This document shows, in pieces, positions 36,861 to 45,531 of a DNA stretch of 64,000 bases. How positions within the stretch are numbered: position 1 is the stretch's first letter; each line of letters opens with the position of its first letter. The stretch is from positions 1-64,000 of the forward strand of contig JAZKDW010000008.1 in NCBI GenBank assembly GCA_040387375.1, in the 5' to 3' direction. The position numbers were made by a program, and so were the translations under genes. Under the pieces are notes generated by a model. That model did no database searches. It saw only the letters and a list, made by a program, of their open reading frames with translations, and was not told the origin of the DNA. Source of the stretch: JAZKDW01 sp040387375. Its GTDB lineage: Bacteria; Pseudomonadota; Gammaproteobacteria; Burkholderiales; Burkholderiaceae_D.

Positions 36861-37022
36861 TAAGTACCCGCCCGGAATAAATTGTGAGTGTCTGCGGCCC
36901 TGACCGGCGCGCTGCGGCGTTGCCCGGCCCTTGCAGTGCTAGCACTGCGGCGGCCCGGGCGCCTTGCATCACATCCGGCCAGGACCACATCCATCTCACA
37001 ATTTATCCCGAGCGGGTACTTA
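36861..37022. repeat. Long palindromic repeat, arm type 3 (copy C)
   Basis: A 162-base near-palindrome: TAAGTACCCGC at the left and GCGGGTACTTA at the right, matched inner arms with AATAAATTGTGAG and CTCACAATTTAT, and a perfect centre GCAGTGCTAGCACTGC. It has the same orientation as the 17311 copy. It lies between the terminator of the EAL gene and minC. Confidence 0.88.
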
Positions 37023-37053
37023 AAACGAAACGGGCCGCAGAAAAAGCGGCCCG
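37022..37053 (-). terminator. Terminator of the REC-GGDEF-EAL gene
   Basis: Stem CGGGCCGC (37031-37038) and GCGGCCCG (37046-37053) with a 7-base loop. On the minus strand it is followed by TTTCGTTTT, a suitable termination tract. It directly abuts the palindromic repeat. Confidence 0.75.
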
Positions 37054-37170
37054 CAAGATGGCAGATAATTTGTTGATTTCAATCGTTGTACTGCATTGAA
37101 ACACATTGCCCGTCGTCCGCGATTTACTTCGCGGTCATTATAACCTCTGAAATCGCCGCTACTCCAAGAG

Positions 37171-38865
37171 TTAAAGTGCGGCCAGCGGGGCGGGCTTGCC
37201 GAAATAATAACCTTGCCCCATGTCGACACCGAATTCGCGCAGCAGATCGACGGTTTCCTGGTCTTCTACCCATTCCGCGATCACTGTCAGGCCAAACACT
37301 TTGGATATCTGCACCATCGCACGCACGAACACCTGGTCCTGCGCATTTTGCGGCAGCTTGGCAATGAACGAGCCATCGAGCTTCAGGTAATCGAAGTCGA
37401 GTTCCTTGATGTAGTAAAACGATGAAAAGCCGACGCCGAAATCATCCAGCGCAAAACGGCAGCCGAGGCTCTTTATCCGCTGCACGAAATGCCGCACCTC
37501 ACCCAGGTTATAAAACGCGGCGGTTTCCGTCAGTTCGAAAATGATGCGTGACGTGTCGAGGTTCAGCGATTCGATGCGGTTTTCAATGAATTTCAGCAAC
37601 TCAGGGTCGCCGATAGACTTGCCAGAAATATTGATGGCAACACCGGCGTGTTCCGGCAGATGTTTCATATGATTCAGACAGGCGTCCACAACGGCGCGGT
37701 CGAGTCGTCCTATCAAACCGAATACTTCACAGGTCTTGACCAGTTCGCCCGTATTGCAGGGTTTGCCTTGATCGTCTACAACCCGCAGCAAGGCTTCAAA
37801 ATGACTGGTTACGCCGGTCTTCAGATGAATGATCGGCTGGTACAGCATGGTCATGCGGGTTTCATCATCGAGTGCTGCGCGCACCAGCGCCAGCGTGTTC
37901 AACTGATGTGAAAGTTCGCGCTTGTGGACCTCGTCGGCATCGGTGTAGATATGGATGCGCTTGCGGCTGTGCTCGCGCGCCAGATGAAGTGCAAAATCGG
38001 CCCGATTGAGCAGGTCTTCTGCTTCTATCGGCTCGTCAGCGGTGCAGGCGCCGCCTACCAGCAGGCTCAGGGTGAATACTTCATCATTCAGGATTACCTT
38101 GCATTCCTCGACATCGGCGACGATGCCGATCATTCTTTCTTCTACTTGCGAGTGCGCGACGCCTTCAAGATAAATGGCGAACAGGTCGCCGCTGAAACGT
38201 GAAAGTACATCCGTCGGGCGGATCAGCCGCGCCAGCGCCGCCGCTGCAAACTGCAATACCTTGTTGCCGGTGTCGCGGCCATAACTGTGATTGATGTGAT
38301 TCAGTCCGTTGAGCTTTACCAGCATCAGCGCGCCACGACCGGCGCTGGCAGTACCCATTTGCAGATAATTGGACAGGCGGCGCAAGAATTCGCCTTTGTT
38401 CATCAGGTCCGTTAGGGGATCCAGCTGCGCCAGTTTCTCCGCCTGGCGGGCGGAATCCTGATCGTTCCGGTATTTCGCCATCACCTCGTCGACCGCTTCC
38501 CGCAAATGTTCGAAGCGCAGCGGCTTGATCAGGTAGCCATAGGCACCGCGCCGGATCGACGCCAGCGCATGCTCTGCATCATTGTGGTTGGTGGACATGA
38601 TGAACAAGGGGGCATTGGGACTGAGCCGCGCGGTATCGAGCAAGGTGAGGCCATCCATGCCCGGCATGGCGATGTCGCAGAGTACAAGATCGATCGGATT
38701 CCCGGAAATCATTTCCAGCGCTTCTTCGCCGCTGGCTGCCATCGATACCGAAAATCCGAGCTTTTCGAGCATTGCTTTACCAAGCAGGCGCTCGACCAGA
38801 CCGTCATCGACCACCAGCGCATTTTTCATGGGCCGGTTTTCATCCTTGGTTAAAATATCGTCCAT
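37171..38865 (-). CDS. Response regulator with degenerate GGDEF and EAL domains (c-di-GMP phosphodiesterase candidate)
   Basis: The receiver domain (about 15-135) has VVDDGLVERLL and the phospho-acceptor Asp in LVLCDIAMPGMDG. The GGDEF domain (about 150-300) has SGDLF in place of GGDEF, so diguanylate cyclase activity is unlikely. The EAL domain (about 320-560) keeps FEALLR, NISGKS, FELTETAAF, FALDDFGVGFSS, YLKLDGSFI and AEWVEDQ, plus QGYYFGKP, so the metal and catalytic residues look present. It probably hydrolyses c-di-GMP under phosphorelay control. ATG 38865 is chosen with GAGAGTGGGG upstream; GTG 38871 is possible. No cognate kinase is adjacent. Confidence 0.88.
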   Translation of the reverse strand: MDDILTKDENRPMKNALVVDDGLVERLLGKAMLEKLGFSVSMAASGEEALEMISGNPIDLVLCDIAMPGMDGLTLLDTARLSPNAPLFIMSTNHNDAEHALASIRRGAYGYLIKPLRFEHLREAVDEVMAKYRNDQDSARQAEKLAQLDPLTDLMNKGEFLRRLSNYLQMGTASAGRGALMLVKLNGLNHINHSYGRDTGNKVLQFAAAALARLIRPTDVLSRFSGDLFAIYLEGVAHSQVEERMIGIVADVEECKVILNDEVFTLSLLVGGACTADEPIEAEDLLNRADFALHLAREHSRKRIHIYTDADEVHKRELSHQLNTLALVRAALDDETRMTMLYQPIIHLKTGVTSHFEALLRVVDDQGKPCNTGELVKTCEVFGLIGRLDRAVVDACLNHMKHLPEHAGVAINISGKSIGDPELLKFIENRIESLNLDTSRIIFELTETAAFYNLGEVRHFVQRIKSLGCRFALDDFGVGFSSFYYIKELDFDYLKLDGSFIAKLPQNAQDQVFVRAMVQISKVFGLTVIAEWVEDQETVDLLREFGVDMGQGYYFGKPAPLAAL

Positions 38866-39447
38866 CCCCACTCTCGCTATCGGTTCTTCTTTTTTCCTGC
38901 ACTGATCGGTTCCCGATCGATTGGTCCGGCTAATCCCTGCTGGAGAGGATGCTGAAACAGGTCCAGATCCTGCAATATATATTTATTCTTCCTTCCTGGC
39001 GTGTTTTACTTTCCCCCCCAGAAGGTTCGGCATCACATTAGAACCAACCCGGGTTCCGCACCATGTTCATTTGTCCGGCCTCAAGGCTGCCAGATCCAAC
39101 TGTCTCAGGTGGCCTGAGATTATCCGGGAATTTGTTAAAAAGCAATTCATTGACATCCCTGACAGATATTCGCCCGGCTTACCGCCTTCAATTTTGTCCG
39201 GAATCTCAAAACCGTCAGGTCGACGGCATGGACCTGACGCTGCCAGATGGGGCGTCGCGGCACAGTGTGCTGAGAGGCTATTCATCGCATTCCTTGGCTC
39301 TATCGGCACTCTGTATGAACGGAAGCGGCCCTTTTGGCTGGCATTATTGTCCCGATCATACTGCATAGCGCATGAAAATAATTCCCAAAAGAAATTATTT
39401 TTGCATTGAAGGGGGTTGAAGACCGGTTTGCAGGGGGGCAATGGCCG
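38866..39447. other. Intergenic region, no gene supported
   Basis: About 580 bases between the divergently placed EAL and HPF ends. Overlapping frames on both strands (for example 38921-39409 and 39067-39441) lack ribosome sites and known motifs. An AT-rich inverted repeat AAATAATT / AATTATTT at about 39373-39397 could end the hpf transcript. Confidence 0.5.
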
Positions 39448-39801
39448 TTATTGCAGGTCTTTCGGGGCAGTGTTATGACTTTTCACTTCACCTCGGCGCC
39501 GCTGCACAAATTTTTCGAGCTGAGGGATCATGGCATCGAAGGCATCCCGGATGGCGACATAAACGTCTTCATTCAAGGGATGGTTATCGGCGACGATCAC
39601 ATCGCCCGGGACACTGACATCGACCCGCACCTTGAAAAGGTTGCCATTATTTTTATGCTTGCTTTCGAGTCCTACCGTTACCCGGCAACTGACGATGTCA
39701 TGGCAAAACCGTTCCAGCTTGTCGATACGCTTCCGGATCTCCATTTCGGCGGTCACAGAAGGAGTGATTTCCCTGAATACGATTTGCACTGGCACTTGCA
39801 T
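39448..39801 (-). CDS. hpf: Ribosome hibernation promoting factor / RaiA family
   Basis: This short (about 117-residue) protein of the S30EA/sigma-54-modulation family binds the 30S decoding centre in stationary phase. Recognisable parts are VQIVFREITPSVTAEMEIRK, LERFCHDIVSCRVTVGLESK, FKVRVDVSVPGDVIVAD and the helix DVYVAIRDAFDAMIPQLEKF. There is no long-HPF C-terminal domain. ATG 39801 gives the family N-terminus; an upstream Met at 39834 would add 11 residues. It may be a second, low-oxygen-type paralogue, given the neighbourhood. Confidence 0.82.
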   Translation of the reverse strand: MQVPVQIVFREITPSVTAEMEIRKRIDKLERFCHDIVSCRVTVGLESKHKNNGNLFKVRVDVSVPGDVIVADNHPLNEDVYVAIRDAFDAMIPQLEKFVQRRRGEVKSHNTAPKDLQ

Positions 39802-40158
39802 GCGCTTTAAAGGCTGAATGAATTGTTTTCGCACCGTCTGTCAGATACATGCCAGCACCACTAGTATTCTATAGACCGCCGATCTACCTCCTGGTTGCAG
39901 GATGCGAGCCCGCGTCAAACACTGCATTGATTCTGCTTTTATTCTGCAGAACCGTATCCTAGAATATTTTTTTGGTTTGTCTTCCACTCGCCCATTCGCA
40001 CCAGATTTTTGCATAGGCAGAATTTTTGAGTTCTGTCAAAACACGAATGTCGGTGGATGTCAAACTTAATGGAATTAATTATGTCACGTGATGAGTTTCA
40101 TCACGCCTGTGCGGCATTGCGTTCCAATGCCTGTCCCGTATTTTCCAGGAGAGTAATC
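39802..40158. other. Intergenic region upstream of phasin and hpf
   Basis: This 357-base region separates the divergent hpf and phasin genes and must hold both promoters. An in-frame extension of the phasin frame to 40057 has no convincing ribosome site. No specific operator could be identified. Confidence 0.4.
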
Positions 40159-40773
40159 ATGCAAAGCACAAGTGTTTTAAATCCCATCGTGGATATGTAT
40201 CAGACCCAACTGGAGGCATCACGGCAGTTTGCCGACGCCATGTTTTCAGGCACTGAAAAAATAGACCGCGTAATCATTGATGCAACCCATCGCGCCGTAT
40301 CCGACCAGCTCAGGTTTGCGCAGGCATTGGCAGCGGCGCGCGACCCGAAGGGTCTTGCAAGTTTGCAGCCGAGCTTGATTCATCGGCCAGAAAATGCTGT
40401 CAATTATCAAAAGGAAATCATGCGGGTTTTCGCAGAAATGCAGAATGACCTTGGTAAATCCATGCAGCAGTATGTCGAACAGCTGACGACCAAGACTACG
40501 AGCAGTGCAACGAGACCGTTGGAAACAGCCCAGGAACAAGCCAAGGATGCGATGCTGAATCCAATGACTGGCATGTTTTCAGTGTGGGAATCCGCATTCA
40601 GGGAAGTTGCTGCGCTTGCCAATAAAAACATGGTGGCGGCACGCTCGACTTTCGAAAATGCAGCGAATGCCGTTGGCAACGCTGCGACGAGCACGGTGGA
40701 AAGCGTAGAGCACATTGATGAAGAAGCCAGCGCTGAACACCGCAAGAGCACATCTGCGCACCGCCGGAAATAA
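40159..40773 (+). CDS. Phasin family protein
   Basis: Phasins coat polyhydroxyalkanoate granules. The 204-residue protein is almost wholly helical: MYQTQLEASRQFADAMFSGT, then EKIDRVIIDATHRAVSDQLR, FAQALAAARDP, a central KEIMRVFAEMQNDLGKSMQQ stretch and a C-terminal Ser/Lys/Arg-rich tail (EHRKSTSAHRRK). ATG 40159 is preceded by CAGGAGAG, the best ribosome site in the region. No PHA synthase gene is present in the window. Confidence 0.82.
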   Translation: MQSTSVLNPIVDMYQTQLEASRQFADAMFSGTEKIDRVIIDATHRAVSDQLRFAQALAAARDPKGLASLQPSLIHRPENAVNYQKEIMRVFAEMQNDLGKSMQQYVEQLTTKTTSSATRPLETAQEQAKDAMLNPMTGMFSVWESAFREVAALANKNMVAARSTFENAANAVGNAATSTVESVEHIDEEASAEHRKSTSAHRRK

Positions 40774-40884
40774 ACAAGTCATCGAATCACGACTAAACTA
40801 TAAAGGCAGAAATTCAAAGAGCCCAATGTTTCAGACAGGGCTCCTGGATTTTGTTATTTTCTGGCGCAGGGTACAGATGCATGT

Positions 40885-40943
40885 CCCGGGTCTGACCCGG
40901 GCTTGCAATGTCTTACCCTGCGATTTGCAGGGTGAGACATTGC
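40885..40943. repeat. Two consecutive hairpins between phasin and the FNR-type gene
   Basis: The first is CCCGGG-TCTGA-CCCGGG (40885-40901). The second is a 17-base stem (40905-40921 with 40927-40943) around a 5-base loop, with a single U-G wobble. There is no T-run. The position between two convergent genes suggests a two-sided terminator or a REP-like repeat. Confidence 0.6.
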
Positions 40944-40984
40944 AGATCCGTCCTTCACGTCAGATCACAGGTCCTTCAAGCAAT

Positions 40985-41896
40985 CTACGCTGTGGCAAGT
41001 TGTTCCCACTTTGTTGGTGCCGATGATGCCGACGCTGATGCTGATGCTGATGCTGCTTCCGATGCGAGTTGTTTTGCCTTTTTGGACGCCACCTGTTTGG
41101 CGCGTGAGCTGGACGGCGGCAAGCGCCGCAGGGTTTTGAGCGCATCCACGTCCTTGATGCCGATGGAACGCTGGTCTACGGTAATCAAGCCAATCTCATT
41201 GAATGCGGACAGCGTGCGGCTGACCGTTTCCAGGGTGAGTCCGAGATAACTGCCAATTTCATGGCGCGTCATGCGCAAATTGAACAGTTTGCTGGAATAG
41301 CCCATTTCTGCGAAGCGCTCCGATAGCGATACCAGGAACCGCGCCACCCTCGCTTCAGCGCTCAGTGCGCCCAGCATGCTGACCATGCTCTGTTCACGCA
41401 CCAGTTCGCGGCTCATCACGCTGTACATCGCATGTTCCAGTTCGATGTGAGCCCTGCCCAGCGCCGTAAATTTTTTGAAGGGAAGAAGGATCAGGTCGCA
41501 GTTGGACAGGGCAACTGCCTCGGAAGCGTAGCGCCGGGTATGAATGCCATCGACGCCGAACAGATCGCCTTTCATTGGAAAGCTCAGCACTTGCTCGTTG
41601 CCGAACTCATCTATCAATACTGTTTTCAGAAAGCCGGAGTGAACGATATACAGCGTGTCGAAAGGTTGCCCGATTGTATGAATTCGTTGCCCTGTCTTGA
41701 ATTGCACATGCTGGAAAAGAAATTCTTCACTGGCAACCGACGATGCGGACGGAATGCGCAGAAGATCACATAACTCTTTCAGATTTGACCAAAGCTTTCC
41801 CTGTCTCTGCCATCCTGCTTCCAGTGAAGATGAATGCAAAGCCGAAGGTGAAGAATCGGAACGAATTTCAGACATTTGCGCGGGCAACATAGTCAT
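40985..41896 (-). CDS. Crp/Fnr family regulator, FNR type lacking two Fe-S cysteines
   Basis: The cAMP-binding-type beta-roll covers about 60-150 and the DNA-recognition HTH is MTRHEIGSYLGLTLETVSRT (209-228), which is FNR-like. FNR ligates [4Fe-4S] with C-x2-C-x5-C plus a distal Cys. Here SNLKELC aligns with that region, but only Cys43 remains; positions 34 and 37 are Lys and Ser. The distal Cys133 is present. Oxygen sensing by the classical cluster is therefore doubtful. The C-terminus is extended by Lys/Ala/Ser and a Ser-Ala repeat (282-292) encoded by a hexanucleotide repeat. It probably regulates the adjacent NarL/NarX-type genes or the stress genes. Confidence 0.88.
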   Translation of the reverse strand: MTMLPAQMSEIRSDSSPSALHSSSLEAGWQRQGKLWSNLKELCDLLRIPSASSVASEEFLFQHVQFKTGQRIHTIGQPFDTLYIVHSGFLKTVLIDEFGNEQVLSFPMKGDLFGVDGIHTRRYASEAVALSNCDLILLPFKKFTALGRAHIELEHAMYSVMSRELVREQSMVSMLGALSAEARVARFLVSLSERFAEMGYSSKLFNLRMTRHEIGSYLGLTLETVSRTLSAFNEIGLITVDQRSIGIKDVDALKTLRRLPPSSSRAKQVASKKAKQLASEAASASASASASSAPTKWEQLATA

Positions 41897-42252
41897 CTCC
41901 TATTTCAGATTGAAGTAATACTTGTTAAAAACGGTCAAGAGCGACAGCTGGGTAAACTGTCACCTCTTCATCCAGCGACTGACGTAGTACATTTTTTATG
42001 TCCGTCATCTTGGTATCCGTTCAATAAACTTTTACGCCAGCATGCTTGTTCGAATGTGCAGGATTTTCCCGATAGGAAAATAGTCAGACACGTCCTGTGT
42101 TAAGTCGTGCTTGAAATACAAGGTAGTAGTATCGCAACGGCACCCGTTATTTACTATCGGGATGCGCTGAATCAAGATGTAGGAGGTCTGTGCAAGTTGT
42201 AAGTAGATTCCTACAACAGGTCAGAATGGGAACGGCGGGATCGCCCGGGAGC
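41897..42252. other. Intergenic region upstream of the FNR-type gene
   Basis: About 356 bases between the response regulator stop and the FNR-type start. It must hold the promoter of the latter. A TGTAGGA (near 42178) and TCCTACA (near 42210) pair forms a loose inverted repeat. No FNR-type TTGAT-N4-ATCAA box was found. Confidence 0.4.
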
Positions 42253-42897
42253 TTACATCTTGAACGGCGTGAGCAGCCTGTATGCGACTGCATACTGGAC
42301 AAGATCAGCCAGCGAAGGCATGCCCATCTTGTGCAGTATGCGTGTCTTGTGGGTACTGACGGTTTTGACGCTGAGGTGCAAAAGCTCGGCAATTTCGGTG
42401 ATTGATTTGCCGCCGACCAGCAGGCTGAATACTTCAAATTCCCGATCGGAAAGCTGTTTGTGGGGCAAGTTCTCATGCGATGGCATCGCATCCATTGCCA
42501 GTTGCTCGGCGACCTCCTGGCTGATATACGGACGGCCTGAAGCAACCTTCCTGATCGCGCTCACCAACTGCGTGCCGGCACTTTCCTTGGTGAGATAACC
42601 GCGTGCGCCTGCGCGTATGGCTCGCACCGCATACTGTTCTTCCTCATGCATCGTCAATACCAGGATCGGCAGTTTCGGGACCTCATCCTTGATTTGGCGG
42701 ATCAGTTCCACGCCGCTGCGTCCAGGCATCGACAGATCGAGCATCAACAGGTCAAACCCGCCTTTGCGGACCTGCAAAAGCGCTTCGAAACCATCGATTG
42801 CTTCGCCCACTACTTCGATATCGTCGGCGCCGTCCAGGATGCGCTTCAAGCCTTCGCGCATGATGGTGTGGTCGTCAGCAATGACAATGCGGATCAT
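42253..42897 (-). CDS. NarL/FixJ family response regulator
   Basis: A 214-residue two-component regulator. Receiver: VIADDHTIMREGL with the acidic pair, phospho-acceptor Asp54 in LMLDLSMPGRSG, Thr in VLTMH and Lys in YLTKES. LuxR-type HTH: LSDREFEVFSLLVGGKSITE followed by IAELLHLSVKTVSTHKTRIL. Its start overlaps the stop of the upstream kinase gene by 4 bases, so the two are translationally coupled. Targets are unknown. Confidence 0.93.
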   Translation of the reverse strand: MIRIVIADDHTIMREGLKRILDGADDIEVVGEAIDGFEALLQVRKGGFDLLMLDLSMPGRSGVELIRQIKDEVPKLPILVLTMHEEEQYAVRAIRAGARGYLTKESAGTQLVSAIRKVASGRPYISQEVAEQLAMDAMPSHENLPHKQLSDREFEVFSLLVGGKSITEIAELLHLSVKTVSTHKTRILHKMGMPSLADLVQYAVAYRLLTPFKM

Positions 42898-44054
42898 GAT
42901 GCACTTACCGGATACGAGAACAGTTCAACTGGAACAGAGGCATGAATGCCGACACCTTGAGGATCAATGTTGCTGATATTGATGCTGCCTCCTAAATTAT
43001 AAATGCGCTCTTGCATGGCAATCAATCCAAAACAGCCAATTTTATTTTCGCTGCCGATCGGCATGCCGAGGCCATTGTCTTCGATGATGACATCCAGCCG
43101 GTTGTTGGTATGCCATAAAATAATATTGACATGACGCGCATGCGCATGCCGTTCAATGTTGAGCAATCCTTCCTGCACTACTCTGAAAATCGCCGATTCG
43201 ATCGCGTCCCCCGGCTTGATCGTCATGCCGTGGCTTTCTACCTTGCACGCGATTGCGGTTCGTTTCTGAAAATTCTCAGCCACCCACTTTACGGCCGCCA
43301 ACAAACCGAAGTCGTCCAGCAACGGAGGGCGGAGACTTGACGCAATGCTTTTCGTGCGGATGATGATGTTGTCCAGGAGAACCTGCATCTGTGCGATGCG
43401 CGTGGGCGATCGCTTGTCGGAATTCGGCATGCTTGTTTCAAGCCAATCCATGTCGAGCTTGAGAACGCTTAACCTTTGCCCCAGGTCATCATAGAGCTCT
43501 CTTGAAATACGTCTTTTTTCGACTTCATTCGCTTGCTGGGATGATGCCGCCCGCCGCCGCGAATGCAAGGTTGCTGCAACGCGCCTGAGTGTTGCCGAGT
43601 CTGAATTCGCCGCCTCACGCAAGATGACCGCCACAAATAATTCGCCGCGCACCCTGACCCGGGAGACGACCGTCTTGATTGAAAATTCTTCGCCATTGGC
43701 GCGCATCCCCTCCATCTGAAATCCGTTTGACGCCATTTCTTTTTTGATGGAATTGGCGGCGAAAAAACGTGCCATGGTCAAACCATGCTCATGCCTGGAG
43801 CGTGTAGCGATCAGCATGTCCAGCGGTTTTCCCAGCAGCTCTTTTGCCGTGTAGCCAAACATGCGTTCGGCTTCCCTGTTCAGCAAGACGATTTGGCGGG
43901 TCGCGTCAATGATCACCACGCCATCCATGGCCGACTGAATGACCGCATAAAGCCAGGCGCAAATCTTGTCTGATGGAAAATTGGAAACCTCAGTGAGGAA
44001 GTCAGATGACTGGGTAGAACTGTAGTCCCGCTGATCGATCATCTCATTTCTCAT
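42894..44054 (-). CDS. PAS-containing NarX-type sensor kinase with Tyr in place of the phosphoacceptor His
   Basis: A cytoplasmic sensor with a PAS domain (about 30-145: AMDGVVIIDATRQIVLLNRE, AERMFGYTAKELLGKPLDML) and a HisKA_3/HATPase_c module. The dimerisation motif normally reads R-E-[IL]-H-D-[DS]-L; here it is RRISRELYDDLGQRL, with codon TAT at 43491-43493. The ATP-binding region looks intact: FRVVQEGLLNIERHA (N box), VIIEDNGLGMP (G1) and GCFGLIAMQERI (G2). ATG 44054 is used; an upstream Met at 44096 is possible. It cannot autophosphorylate on His in the usual way. It may act as a phosphatase or as a heterodimer partner of the nearby kinases. Confidence 0.88.
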   Translation of the reverse strand: MRNEMIDQRDYSSTQSSDFLTEVSNFPSDKICAWLYAVIQSAMDGVVIIDATRQIVLLNREAERMFGYTAKELLGKPLDMLIATRSRHEHGLTMARFFAANSIKKEMASNGFQMEGMRANGEEFSIKTVVSRVRVRGELFVAVILREAANSDSATLRRVAATLHSRRRAASSQQANEVEKRRISRELYDDLGQRLSVLKLDMDWLETSMPNSDKRSPTRIAQMQVLLDNIIIRTKSIASSLRPPLLDDFGLLAAVKWVAENFQKRTAIACKVESHGMTIKPGDAIESAIFRVVQEGLLNIERHAHARHVNIILWHTNNRLDVIIEDNGLGMPIGSENKIGCFGLIAMQERIYNLGGSINISNIDPQGVGIHASVPVELFSYPVSAS

Positions 44055-44352
44055 GTGTGCCCCGCCTGTGCGCATAATGCAAAGAACTTTATACACAACT
44101 CCCGCATAAAACGCGACGATCCCACCCGCACAAATAAAAAAGATGTGTGGTTTTTATATCATTCTTTACTTCAATCGACGATTTCTCAGCGCACGTATTT
44201 CACCTCAGGAATGTGGTGGGGCATTTTGATGACAAAACGAAATGGAGAAGACACGCAGTTATGAGATCAGCCTTTCAGAATGCGCCGGCATTCACGTCAC
44301 CGGGGTATGTCAGTGACGGCGAATTGCAGCCGCTCTGCGTCGTTCTCCTTGC

Positions 44353-45096
44353 TTATTGATGGGCTGGCGGCAAAGGAATGCTGATCAGGATGATTGTTCC
44401 GGTGAACGGACTGCTGTCGAGGTTCATTTCGCCACCCAGCATGGCAACCCGATCCCGCATGCCGATCAATCCGAACGAGCCGGCCTTATTGACGTCGTCC
44501 CGGTCCATGCCCTTGCCGTTGTCACTTATGCGCAGCACAAGCAGGGCTTCCTGAATAACAAGCTGTACATCGATGCTGTTTGCCTGCGCATGTTTGAGTA
44601 CATTGTTGAGCGCTTCCTGCACGATCCGGTACAACGATGTGGCAATTTTTCTTTCGATCAGCGGTTCGTCCGCGGGGAGGTTCAGCGTGCATTGAATCTG
44701 GTAGCGTTTCTGGAAGTTTTCAATCAGGCATTCCAGTGCCTTGAACAAGCTCAATTCGTCAAAAATCTTCGGTGGCAGATCGGCGATGATGCGGCGTACC
44801 GATACCACCATGGCGTCAACCAGTTCATGCAGGCTGCGCAACTGCTGGTCCAATACCAAATTGTCTTGCGGCAGCTGCTGTTGCAACATCGCCAGATCGA
44901 TTTTCATGGCGGCCAGCAGTTGTCCCAGGTCATCGTGCATGTCATGCGCCAGGCGTCGCTGTTCTTGCTGGCGCATCGTATGCAGCGCTGCGATCATTTT
45001 TTGCAACTCATGATGAGACTGTTCGAGATCGAGTTGCACATGCCTGCGTTCGGCAATATGTTGATTCGGAACGGCGTGGTCGTCTGCATCAGTCAA
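44353..45096 (-). CDS. Soluble NarX/DegS-type histidine kinase without sensor domain
   Basis: The 247-residue protein starts with a short coiled coil (LDLEQSHHELQKMIAALHTM) and has HisKA_3 with phospho-acceptor His54 in RRLAHDMHDDLGQLLAAMKI. The HATPase_c domain shows YRIVQEALNNVLKHA, LRISDNGKGMD and GSFGLIGMRDRV, all intact. No membrane segment or PAS domain is visible. No response regulator gene is attached; the nearest is at 42253. It could phosphorylate that regulator, directly or with the Tyr-containing kinase. Bases 44055-44352 show no gene. Confidence 0.85.
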   Translation of the reverse strand: MTDADDHAVPNQHIAERRHVQLDLEQSHHELQKMIAALHTMRQQEQRRLAHDMHDDLGQLLAAMKIDLAMLQQQLPQDNLVLDQQLRSLHELVDAMVVSVRRIIADLPPKIFDELSLFKALECLIENFQKRYQIQCTLNLPADEPLIERKIATSLYRIVQEALNNVLKHAQANSIDVQLVIQEALLVLRISDNGKGMDRDDVNKAGSFGLIGMRDRVAMLGGEMNLDSSPFTGTIILISIPLPPAHQ

Positions 45097-45266
45097 AACA
45101 TTTTCCGCATGGTTCTGGACAAACCATCATCACATATTTCGATCTGCGCGAATGATGGGTTTGCAAGACTGTTGAGTCTGCTCAAACCGGATTTTTGTAC
45201 ATTGGAAAACCACGCCGATGCAGCGTTTTACTGGAAGGACTTGCGGGCGCGCGACATTCAGCGTCA

Positions 45267-45285
45267 CGCCGGGAACTTCCCGGCG
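45267..45285 (-). terminator. Perfect hairpin after the small membrane protein gene
   Basis: CGCCGGGAA-C-TTCCCGGCG is a perfect 9-1-9 palindrome, 10 bases beyond the stop codon of the gene at 45295. There is no T-run in the expected direction, so it is only a possible terminator. Confidence 0.4.
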
Positions 45286-45294
45286 TTGCTTTGG

Positions 45295-45531
45295 TTACTT
45301 GGCGTTTTGTTTCAGGTTGAACCAGCGGGCGAGGGCAACGACAAGGATGACACCGACCAGGTCGGCAAATGCCGTGAGGGAGTTGACAGTAAAACCTGCC
45401 AGGCCCTTTAACCCGGTCACGATCATCCACGCGCTTATTGCTGCCAATGCAACATGTGTAATTGGGCCGGAATATGCCTTGGCAATTGTTGACAGGGAAT
45501 ACGGTTTCTTTTGTTGCGGAAGCTTTTCCAT
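45295..45531 (-). CDS. Small two-helix inner-membrane protein
   Basis: A 78-residue protein of unknown function. Two hydrophobic segments (about 23-42: ITHVALAAISAWMIVTGLKG; about 50-70: LTAFADLVGVILVVALARWF) are joined by a short loop, with a basic N-terminus and C-terminus. No motif is recognised. The start MEKLPQQKK at 45531 is preceded by AAGGTC. It sits among sensor kinases that lack membrane segments; whether it works with them is unknown. Confidence 0.6.
   Translation of the reverse strand: MEKLPQQKKPYSLSTIAKAYSGPITHVALAAISAWMIVTGLKGLAGFTVNSLTAFADLVGVILVVALARWFNLKQNAK

Noticed and set aside
38921..39441. Overlapping frames on both strands after the EAL gene
   Set aside because: Neither has a ribosome site, conserved motif or coherent composition; noted as intergenic.
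42178..42216. TGTAGGA ... TCCTACA inverted repeat as operator of the NarL-type regulator
   Set aside because: Short half-sites and a wide gap, lying downstream of the regulator gene; too weak to call.
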